Below are positions 1 through 6,097 of a DNA stretch of 6,097 nucleotides, piece by piece. Under the pieces are notes generated by a model. That model saw only the letters and a list, made by a program, of their open reading frames with translations, was not told the DNA's origin and did no database searches. The DNA is from Proteiniphilum sp. (GTDB lineage Bacteria > Bacteroidota > Bacteroidia > Bacteroidales > Dysgonomonadaceae), in contig JAAYFB010000360.1 of NCBI GenBank assembly GCA_012728465.1, positions 1 through 6,097 on the forward strand. The letters are read 5' to 3'. The position numbers and the translations under genes were made by a program. Every line of letters begins with the position of its first letter. Within the stretch, counting starts at the first letter, position 1.

Positions 1-2111
1 CCAAAGTCTTTAAGTTGGCGAGTACCAATATTTGAAGTCATTATAAGAATAGTATTCTTGAAGTCTATTCTTCTGCCTAAGCTATCTGTAACATGCCCTT
101 CGTCAAGAATTTGTAATAAAATATTAAATACATCTGGATGAGCCTTCTCAATTTCGTCAAGAAGAACTACAGAGTAGGGGCGACGACGAACTTTTTCTGT
201 CAATTGTCCACCCTCTTCATATCCTACATACCCAGGAGGTGCTCCTACAAGTCGTGAAACATTGAATTTCTCCATATATTCACTCATATCTACTCTGATA
301 AGATTTTCTTGCGAATCGAATAAAAATTCGGCTAGTTTTTTTGCTAAGTGAGTCTTACCAACTCCTGTAGGACCTAAGAACATGAATGTACCAATTGGCT
401 TGTTAGGGTCTTTAAGTCCTACACGATTACGTTGAATGGCTTTTGCAATTTTTTCAACAGCTTCGTCTTGACCAATCACTTGACCTTTTATTTCTTCTTT
501 CATTTCCAGAAGTCGTTGTCCTTCTGCTTGAGCAATTCTTTGAACAGGAACTCCTGAAATCATAGCAACTACTTCAGCTATTTTTTCTTCATCTACTATT
601 TCTGGCTTCTCCTTAATCTCCTTTTGCCATTTCTGCTCTTCTGCCTCTAGTGCTACTAGGAGTTGACGTTGTTTGTCTCGATAGCTGGCAGCTAGTTCAT
701 ATTTTTGAGCCTTAACAGCATCGTTCTTCATTTGCTCTACAGTCTTTAACTGCTCTTCCATCTCCTCTATTATCTTAGGAATGGAGATATTTGAAATACG
801 AGCACGTGCGCCAGCTTCATCTAGAGCATCAATAGCTTTATCGGGGAATGTACGGTCGGATACATATCTCTCCGTTAATTTAACACATGCCTCTAGTGCT
901 TCGTCAGTATAGTGAACATTGTGATGCTCCTCATATCTTTCTTTTATGTTCTGCAATATTATAAGAGTCTCTTCTGCAGTAGTAGGATCTACTATGACTT
1001 TTTGGAAACGACGCTCTAGTGCACCATCTTTTTCAATGTTTTTTCTGTACTCATCTAGTGTAGTAGCACCAATACATTGTATTTCTCCACGTGCTAGTGC
1101 GGGCTTTAACATATTGGCTGCATCTAATGAACCAGCAGCACCTCCAGCACCTACTATTGTATGAATTTCATCAATAAACAATATTATGTTGGGATTTTTT
1201 GTAAGCTCATTAAGTATAGCTTTTATCCGTTCCTCAAATTGTCCTCGATATTTAGTTCCTGCCACAATAGATGCCATGTCAAGAGCAATTACTCTTTTAT
1301 CGAACATAGAACGCGCTACTCTTTTTTGAACTATACGAAGTGCTAGTCCATCCACAATTGCAGACTTACCTACACCTGGATCACCAATTAACACAGGGTT
1401 GTTCTTTTTGCGACGACTCAATATTTGTGCAATTCGTTCAATCTCCTTTTCTCGACCTACTATTGGGTCAAGTCTATTCTCCATTGCTGCACGAGTTACG
1501 TCTGTACCAAAATTGTCTAGTACTGGAGTGTCTGAAGCAGGATTCTTGCCAGAGGCTTGTCCTCCCGACTTTCCACCTGGGTTAAATGATGGTCGTTCAA
1601 ATTGATCGTCATCATCGTCATCCGTAAAGTTAGGACCCATTGTAGTGGTTTCATCAATATCACCCTCAGTACGTGCATCTAGAATGCTCTTAATGTATAA
1701 GAATGTACTTGAGTACTCGAGATTGTATTGTGCTAATATCTCGTTTAGAGTGGTCTTTTTTTCTTTCAATAAAGCAAGAAGTATGTGTTCCGAGTCTGCC
1801 TCATTGCTCTTTGTTAGTCTTGCCTCCAAAATGCTAACTTTAAGTGCTCGCTCGGTGTTTTTGTTTATTACTAATTCATCAGTACCAACTACTGGCTCTT
1901 GTAACTGACGGAACTGTTCGTCAATCTTAGCTTTTAGTTCTTTAACATCCACATCAAAGTCTTGTAGCACTTGCTTTGCCAATCCTTCATCTTCACGAAG
2001 TATCGCAAGCATTAAATGTTCGGGACCAATGTAGTTGTTTTGAAGTCTTTCGGCTTCTTCACGACTATAAGTCATTATGTCTCTGACCCTTTGTGTAAAA
2101 TTATTGTTCAT
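1..2111 (-). CDS. clpC: ClpC-type ATP-dependent Clp protease ATP-binding subunit (3' end beyond the window)
   Basis: This is a cytoplasmic Hsp100/AAA+ unfoldase. ClpC family members thread substrates through a hexameric pore into the ClpP peptidase. Visible in order: a Clp_N domain with two repeats (about 5-52 and 84-127); an acidic and Gly-rich linker (D164-D169, then about 178-190); NBD1 with Walker A GDPGVGKS (243-250), pore loop KYRGQFEER (287-295), Walker B FIDE (312-315) and arginine finger ERRF (366-369); a short middle region with a UVR-like motif (about 454-490, [10 protein letters not shown] at 470-479); ISGVP (518-522); NBD2 with Walker A GPTGVGKT (580-587), pore loop GYVGYEEGG (627-635) and Walker B LLDE (650-653). 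The short UVR-bearing middle region favours ClpC over ClpB, which has a long coiled-coil M domain. The ATG at 2111 places FTQRV at residues 5-9, as usual for the family, and an in-frame TAA at 2136-2138 closes the frame upstream. The window cuts the gene after codon 703, just before the expected ClpP-docking loop, so ClpP partnership is inferred. Family members run about 820-860 residues. No frameshift or missing catalytic residue is seen. Confidence 0.95.
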   Translation of the reverse strand, partial: MNNNFTQRVRDIMTYSREEAERLQNNYIGPEHLMLAILREDEGLAKQVLQDFDVDVKELKAKIDEQFRQLQEPVVGTDELVINKNTERALKVSILEARLTKSNEADSEHILLALLKEKKTTLNEILAQYNLEYSSTFLYIKSILDARTEGDIDETTTMGPNFTDDDDDDQFERPSFNPGGKSGGQASGKNPASDTPVLDNFGTDVTRAAMENRLDPIVGREKEIERIAQILSRRKKNNPVLIGDPGVGKSAIVDGLALRIVQKRVARSMFDKRVIALDMASIVAGTKYRGQFEERIKAILNELTKNPNIILFIDEIHTIVGAGGAAGSLDAANMLKPALARGEIQCIGATTLDEYRKNIEKDGALERRFQKVIVDPTTAEETLIILQNIKERYEEHHNVHYTDEALEACVKLTERYVSDRTFPDKAIDALDEAGARARISNISIPKIIEEMEEQLKTVEQMKNDAVKAQKYELAASYRDKQRQLLVALEAEEQKWQKEIKEKPEIVDEEKIAEVVAMISGVPVQRIAQAEGQRLLEMKEEIKGQVIGQDEAVEKIAKAIQRNRVGLKDPNKPIGTFMFLGPTGVGKTHLAKKLAEFLFDSQENLIRVDMSEYMEKFNVSRLVGAPPGYVGYEEGGQLTEKVRRRPYSVVLLDEIEKAHPDVFNILLQILDEGHVTDSLGRRIDFKNTILIMTSNIGTRQLKDF

Positions 2112-2121
2112 ATATTTAAAT

Positions 2122-2127
2122 TCCTTT
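2122..2127 (-). promoter_or_regulatory. Weak ribosome binding site of clpC
   Basis: AAAGGA on the minus strand ends 10 nt before the ATG at 2111, within an A/T-rich leader. It is a partial Shine-Dalgarno match. Bacteroidota commonly initiate translation with weak or absent Shine-Dalgarno pairing and A-rich leaders. It supports the ATG at 2111 over the in-frame Met at residue 13. Confidence 0.45.
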
Positions 2128-2146
2128 ACTTCTAATTATCAATGTG

Positions 2147-2179
2147 CAAATATAGTTTTTTATTTACTTGTAAAACAAG
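2147..2179 (-). promoter_or_regulatory. Candidate Bacteroidota-type promoter for clpC
   Basis: On the minus strand, TATATTTG (2154-2147) matches the TAnnTTTG -7 element recognised by the primary sigma factor (sigma-ABfr type) of Bacteroidota. CTTG (2179-2176), one mismatch from the TTTG -33 element, lies 21 nt upstream, which fits the usual spacing of about 19-21 nt. Transcription would begin near 2140-2143, giving a leader of about 30 nt before the clpC ATG. The position in the only intergenic gap and the match of both boxes support the call. The start site itself is inferred. Confidence 0.65.
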
Positions 2180-2180
2180 T
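2166..2180. repeat. Perfect inverted repeat ACTTGT-AAA-ACAAGT over the clpC -33 region
   Basis: The 15-bp stretch has two exact 6-bp arms around a 3-bp centre, and the -33 element of the candidate clpC promoter lies inside one arm. A dyad of this size at this place could be an operator for a dimeric regulator. It is not CIRCE (HrcA) or a CtsR-type direct repeat. It is also a poor terminator, because neither strand has a T-run directly after it. Chance occurrence in AT-rich DNA is possible. Confidence 0.35.
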
Positions 2181-2182
2181 AT

Positions 2183-2197
2183 CACTAGTTATTAGTG
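2183..2197. repeat. Short inverted repeat CACTA-GTTAT-TAGTG in the intergenic gap
   Basis: Two exact 5-bp arms flank a 5-bp centre, directly upstream of the dyad at 2166-2180 and downstream of the candidate terminator. On the minus strand it is followed by a T-containing stretch (ATACTTGTTTT), so it could add to termination of the SNF2 transcript or be part of a regulatory site. The short stem makes either role uncertain. Confidence 0.2.
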
Positions 2198-2198
2198 C

Positions 2199-2231
2199 AA
2201 AAAGGGTGCCAGATTTTTAAATTACCCTTTT
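2199..2231 (-). terminator. Candidate intrinsic terminator of the SNF2 gene
   Basis: Read on the minus strand, AAAAGGGT (2231-2224) and ACCCTTTT (2207-2200) form a perfect 8-bp inverted repeat around a 16-nt loop, and the distal arm runs into five T residues (2203-2199). The first arm contains the last Gly codon and shares a base with the stop codon. The stem has only three GC pairs plus A:U pairs and the loop is long, so termination may be weak. Because the repeat is symmetrical, it could in principle act in either direction. The fold was found by eye and no energy was calculated. Confidence 0.4.
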
Positions 2232-5200
2232 ATTAAATCAATTAATTCTGTGAATGACATTTTTGCTGCTTGGTCAGTGCCTTCTAATAAGGATTGCGCC
2301 AAGTCGCGCTTTGTGTTGTGAAGATTGATAATCTTCTCTTCAATTGTATTCTCAGAGACTAGTCTGTATATTGTCACTGGGCGTTTTTGTCCAAAGCGAT
2401 GTGCTCTGTCCGACGCCTGATCTTCTATAGCTGGATTCCACCATGGATCAAGATGTATAACAAAATCTGCAGCAGTAAGGTTTAAGCCTAGTCCTCCTGC
2501 TTTAAGGCTTATGAGGAACAAATCTCCATCACCCTTTTGAAAGTCATTCACATTTACGTCTCTCTCTTTCATTGGAGTGGAGCCATCTAAGTATTTATAT
2601 TTGATTCCTTTTTTGTCTAGTGCCTCCTTAACAATAGATAAGTGTGATACGAACTGGCTAAACACCAATGCTCTGTGTTTGTTTTCAATAAGTTCATCCA
2701 CAATTTCTAAAAAAGTATTTAGTTTTGATGATTCGATACCAATGTTGGAATCTACCAACAGAGGGTTGCAACTAGCTTGGCGTAGTTTTGTAATTTCTGC
2801 CAATGCTTTTATATGCTTTGCTCCCTGTCTTCCATCATCTTTTTCAATGTTTTCTAATGCTTGACGTCTCAGTGCTTCATAAAATGCCATTTCGTTATCA
2901 GATAACTGTATCTTTTTTATTATCTCTGTTTTAGGTGGTAGCTCATCTAGAACGGCCGACTTGGTACGTCGTAGAATGAATGGCTTAATAAGTTTGCGAA
3001 GCATCTTTTTAGATTTTTCATCATCGGGTTTGATAAATGTTTCGTTGAAGTCTTTTAAGCTTCCTAGAAGTCCTGGATTGATAAAGTTGAATAAATTCCA
3101 GATTTCTCCCATATGATTCTGAAGAGGAGTGCCAGTTAGTGCAAGTCGAAACTCACCTTTGAGGTTCATTATTGCCCTAGAGGTTTTAGTTGCATAGTTT
3201 TTAATGATATGAGCCTCGTCAAGAATGATTGTGGCAAACTCTTTTTTACTAAACAAATTCTCTTCCGATTGCAATAGTCCGTAGGATGTAACTAGCACAT
3301 CTCCTTCGGTCAAATTATCAATAGTGATGTTTCTGTCACTACTACTCAATACTTTCATATTAAGTATTGGTGCAAAACGATTAGCCTCAGATATCCAGTT
3401 GCCTATTATTGATACAGGACACACTACTAGTGCGGGCCCTTTGCCTATTCTATTTAACAGCATAGCCAGTGTTTGTAGTGTTTTGCCCAGACCCATGTCA
3501 TCTGCCAAACATGCACCTGCGCCCATCTCTGACAATCGTGTCATCCATCTATATCCATCTTCTTGATATGGACGTAGTTCGGCTTGCAAAGTGGCAGGCG
3601 TGTTTACATCTTCTATGTTTTTTGAGCTAATAGTATTCTTAAACTCTTGCCATTCTTTGTCAGCTTTTATGTCCTCAAGATTATTAAATAGCCCATCTAG
3701 TGCCAATGTGGCATACTTGTTTAGCTTGATTCCGTCCTTGCTGTTGTTGGCATACGAGTTAAGTTCATTCAGTCTCTTCCTCAATTCTTCTGAAAGGGTA
3801 ATAAATTCCCCTTTGCTTAGCTCAATAAACCTGTCATGACTTTTTGCAACCAATCCTAATAAATGCTGCATTGATATGACAGTATTGTCATCTATTTTTA
3901 GCTCTCCATCCAGTTCAAACCAGTTGGTTTTAGTCTTTACTCTAATACTTAAACTTGGAAAATCGGCTTTTGCTCGAATTCTTAACCTCTCACCTTCGGG
4001 CCATTCTACTACACTTATGTCTTGATGTTCCGATATTATATCTAGTAAAAACAAAGAGTCTAATGGGTTGTCAAACTTTATTAAGTCATCACTAGTATCT
4101 ACTCCCACTAGGTTTTGTATGTTGTCTAATATTGAATAGTAGTTTTGTCGTTCAGTATCAAAATCTCTTTTAACCTGAAATTGTTCTCCATCTATATTTG
4201 TTATTAAAACTCTTCCTCCCGATGCTGGTTTTGCGTATGGTGGTGTTTTGTCGAAAGGTTTAACGAACAACTCTGCTTTCAGCCCGTCACCTATGGGAAG
4301 TAGTTGTATTCTGATTCTGCTGTCTGGCTCTACCTCTTTTACTATGAAGCCATCCTTTGCTGACGATGTGATTAAGTTGGATTGAACAATGGCATGCTTG
4401 CTCATTTCGCCTAATAGAGAGGTTAATTTTTTTACTCCCTCTTTTGGCACAACTATGTCATTGTTGGTAAGTAGTTTCAAGAAAATTTGTACTTGGCTGT
4501 CTAGAACATATATTTTATATCGAGTGTTGGTTTCTTTTTCTATTATGAGTTCGTTGATAAATGATTTTATATCTGACTTTAGTTCATATCCATTTCTTTT
4601 CTTTGTAACCTTAATTATAGGTTTTGCTTCTACAAACTCAATGGGGATGTCAATATTATCTGACATAAATATTAGAGGATGACCAATTAGTTCGGTTGCA
4701 ACCATGATAGATAGTTCGTACTTGTCGCTCCCATCTTGTCGATATGACCTTACATATCTTGATATGCGTAAGTCCTTTTCTGACATACCATTTGTTTTTC
4801 CTTCTTGAAAAGTTTTTAAAGATATGTTGCGACCTTTTGACCACTTTCCTTTTGCGTTTAGTGTTTGTAGTACGGGCCTAATTTCATGTTCTTCTGCATC
4901 ATATGTATAAACTACTCGTTGAGACTTTTCTTCCTGTTTTGTCTTCGATTGTAATTTGCTTGCTTCGCCCAATGCCGCAGATATCAATTCTAACGATTTC
5001 TCCCATTCAGATATTTTATTTATAAGAGAAGCACTAGGCTGTCGTTTCATTACAGACTGGTACTTTTCGTATAGGTTTTTAAAGGCTTTGTCTTCGAACC
5101 ATTGTGTAGTAGCATACGACACTTCATAGCCAGCTAAGTAATGTCCGTTGTTGTACGCTAGTACTATTAGGTCGTATATTTCTTGTTTCAATCCCTCTGG

Positions 5201-6097
5201 AGGTGTAATCTTGGCAATATAAGCTATTGCTAATCGGTGAAGAGTTGATAGTTTGTTTTCGTTATACTCTTCTCCGAAAAACTTTTCTTGAAGTTTTTTC
5301 TTGTCAATCTTCATGCCTGCCATATCTTGTACGATAGGCAAGAATAAATCAGCATATAGAAATTTGTAGTTAGCGAGGTAAAATGTATTTAATATCTTCC
5401 TAGCTATATCGGCTGCTTCATTTACGGGGAGAGAAAGTAGGTAGCAGAAGTAGATATAATTGTACTTATAGTCCGTAAACATCATTAAGTTTTTGTTGTT
5501 ATTCTCTTCTCTACTGAGTTTAAGTCCCTCTTCGAAAGCAATACCAGCCTTGTCCTTTTTGCCCTTATGAAACAGCTGTGCACCATTAAGTGAAATACCT
5601 GTTACGGTGCTAGTGTTTACGTATTTGTATGCTTTGCTAAAATGCCCCATCAGTATATTTGTATTAAGATGGAGTGTGTTCTCAAGATATATCTTATGTT
5701 TATCACCTATTTTTTGGGTTAATTTTTTGTGACTATTTTCAATATTAGCAATGGGTTCGAAATTGTTTTGGCATTTTGATATTTCGGCAGCAAGTATGTA
5801 GTATAGCGATGTGCTATCTAGTTTGCTAAGATTATTGCCATAGTACGGAACATTTAAGAAGTCTATCTCCCTAACCAAATTTGAGTTCTTAAATATGTTT
5901 TTATTGGTGTTTAAATTTAAGTCTGGCTCGCCATGTAATATGTTGAAAATAAGAAATGATACATCTTTAGGATTCGAGAATTTATATAGTGCACTAAATC
6001 TAAAAGATTTGCTTTCTTCAACCACAAGCTTCTTGCCATATTCAGTTAGAGTGCTATACATGTAGGCAGTAAACGGATATGAAGCATAATATTTACC
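2222..6097 (-). CDS. SNF2-family DEAD/DEAH-box ATPase, predicted DNA translocase (5' end beyond the window)
   Basis: This is a predicted dsDNA-stimulated ATPase of the SNF2/RapA group within helicase superfamily 2. Such proteins move along DNA and displace or remodel bound proteins, usually without unwinding strands. Numbering is from the Met codon at 6059-6061. The ATPase core is complete: LRPYQEDGYRWM (829-840), motif I DDMGLGKT (854-861, K860), motif Ia VVCPVS (879-884), motif II DEAH (948-951), motif III LTGTPLQN (975-982), motif IV LVFSQF (1132-1137), YLDGST (1157-1162), motif V around KAGGLGLNLTAAD (1187-1199), and motif VI QASDRAHRFGQ (1215-1225) with arginines R1219 and R1222. Residues 382-421 and about 570-770 look like the beta-rich SNF2-associated region of bacterial family members (WSKGR 407-411, KPASGGR 611-617, WFELDGEL 714-721). 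Residues 1-380 are helical, with a weak TPR-like stretch near 155-185, and I do not recognise them. No zinc-binding SWIM motif is visible. The frame continues open for 12 codons upstream of the Met to the window edge and that Met has no ribosome binding site, so I annotate the gene as 5'-partial. Cellular role unknown; confidence applies to the family. Confidence 0.93.
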   Translation of the reverse strand, partial: GKYYASYPFTAYMYSTLTEYGKKLVVEESKSFRFSALYKFSNPKDVSFLIFNILHGEPDLNLNTNKNIFKNSNLVREIDFLNVPYYGNNLSKLDSTSLYYILAAEISKCQNNFEPIANIENSHKKLTQKIGDKHKIYLENTLHLNTNILMGHFSKAYKYVNTSTVTGISLNGAQLFHKGKKDKAGIAFEEGLKLSREENNNKNLMMFTDYKYNYIYFCYLLSLPVNEAADIARKILNTFYLANYKFLYADLFLPIVQDMAGMKIDKKKLQEKFFGEEYNENKLSTLHRLAIAYIAKITPPEGLKQEIYDLIVLAYNNGHYLAGYEVSYATTQWFEDKAFKNLYEKYQSVMKRQPSASLINKISEWEKSLELISAALGEASKLQSKTKQEEKSQRVVYTYDAEEHEIRPVLQTLNAKGKWSKGRNISLKTFQEGKTNGMSEKDLRISRYVRSYRQDGSDKYELSIMVATELIGHPLIFMSDNIDIPIEFVEAKPIIKVTKKRNGYELKSDIKSFINELIIEKETNTRYKIYVLDSQVQIFLKLLTNNDIVVPKEGVKKLTSLLGEMSKHAIVQSNLITSSAKDGFIVKEVEPDSRIRIQLLPIGDGLKAELFVKPFDKTPPYAKPASGGRVLITNIDGEQFQVKRDFDTERQNYYSILDNIQNLVGVDTSDDLIKFDNPLDSLFLLDIISEHQDISVVEWPEGERLRIRAKADFPSLSIRVKTKTNWFELDGELKIDDNTVISMQHLLGLVAKSHDRFIELSKGEFITLSEELRKRLNELNSYANNSKDGIKLNKYATLALDGLFNNLEDIKADKEWQEFKNTISSKNIEDVNTPATLQAELRPYQEDGYRWMTRLSEMGAGACLADDMGLGKTLQTLAMLLNRIGKGPALVVCPVSIIGNWISEANRFAPILNMKVLSSSDRNITIDNLTEGDVLVTSYGLLQSEENLFSKKEFATIILDEAHIIKNYATKTSRAIMNLKGEFRLALTGTPLQNHMGEIWNLFNFINPGLLGSLKDFNETFIKPDDEKSKKMLRKLIKPFILRRTKSAVLDELPPKTEIIKKIQLSDNEMAFYEALRRQALENIEKDDGRQGAKHIKALAEITKLRQASCNPLLVDSNIGIESSKLNTFLEIVDELIENKHRALVFSQFVSHLSIVKEALDKKGIKYKYLDGSTPMKERDVNVNDFQKGDGDLFLISLKAGGLGLNLTAADFVIHLDPWWNPAIEDQASDRAHRFGQKRPVTIYRLVSENTIEEKIINLHNTKRDLAQSLLEGTDQAAKMSFTELIDLIKG

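Noticed and set aside
946..1908. Several plus-strand open frames of 61-87 codons opposite the Clp gene
   Set aside because: They lie antisense within a strongly conserved coding sequence, have no recognisable domains or ribosome binding sites, and are explained as shadows of the minus-strand gene.
1..2111. Identification as ClpB disaggregase
   Set aside because: The region between the NBD1 arginine finger and NBD2 is too short for the long ClpB coiled-coil middle domain and carries a UVR-like motif, as in ClpC.
2112..2221. CIRCE or CtsR heat-shock operator upstream of clpC
   Set aside because: Neither the TTAGCACTC-N9-GAGTGCTAA dyad nor the GGTCAAA-type direct repeat is present in the gap.
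2112..2221. Small RNA, tRNA or riboswitch in the intergenic gap
   Set aside because: The gap is only 110 bp, AT-rich, and already contains promoter and terminator-like elements. No cloverleaf or known aptamer pattern is visible.
2577..4682. Plus-strand open frames of 80-97 codons opposite the SNF2 gene
   Set aside because: They are antisense to the ATPase core and middle region, show low-complexity Ser/Leu/Phe-rich composition typical of reverse-frame translation, and have no supporting signals.
4656..4844. Minus-strand 62-codon frame inside the SNF2 gene
   Set aside because: It is out of frame with the SNF2 protein and fully contained in it. The main frame runs through uninterrupted, so this is not a frameshift product.
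1..6097. SNF2 plus Clp as an antiphage defence or other dedicated two-gene system
   Set aside because: SNF2 ATPases occur in some defence loci, but here there is no methylase, nuclease, phospholipase-D or other effector partner, the neighbour is a housekeeping unfoldase, and a promoter separates the two genes.

Overview
The window reads as an AT-rich chromosomal segment from a member of the Bacteroidota, most likely of the Bacteroidales type. The evidence is the close fit of both proteins to families as I know them from that phylum, a Bacteroidota-style promoter (TAnnTTTG -7 box) in the only intergenic gap, and a weak A-rich ribosome binding site in place of a strong GGAGG. No search could be run, so the lineage is an inference.

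Layout: both genes lie on the minus strand, and both run off the window. Reading in the direction of transcription (right to left), the first is a very large SNF2-family ATPase/DNA translocase gene. Its stop codon is at 2222-2224. Its reading frame stays open through the right edge at 6097, so the true start is probably outside the window. A 110-bp gap (2112-2221) follows. It holds a candidate terminator that overlaps the SNF2 stop codon, two further short inverted repeats, and a good candidate promoter. Last comes the clpC-type Clp/Hsp100 AAA+ unfoldase gene, which starts at 2111 and is cut by the left edge after 703 codons, just before the expected ClpP-docking loop.

Function: ClpC is the ATP-driven unfoldase that feeds proteins to the ClpP peptidase. 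The SNF2 protein is a predicted dsDNA-stimulated ATPase that moves along DNA or remodels protein-DNA complexes. Nothing in the sequence links the two pathways. The terminator and promoter between them suggest separate transcription units, so their adjacency looks like ordinary chromosomal order and not a dedicated system.

I see no RNA gene, CRISPR array, insertion sequence, attachment site or tandem repeat. The least explained parts are the long SNF2 N-terminal region (about residues 1-380, helical and perhaps TPR-like, plus an unseen extension) and a perfect 6-bp-arm palindrome straddling the clpC -33 element. I found no convincing new biological system.
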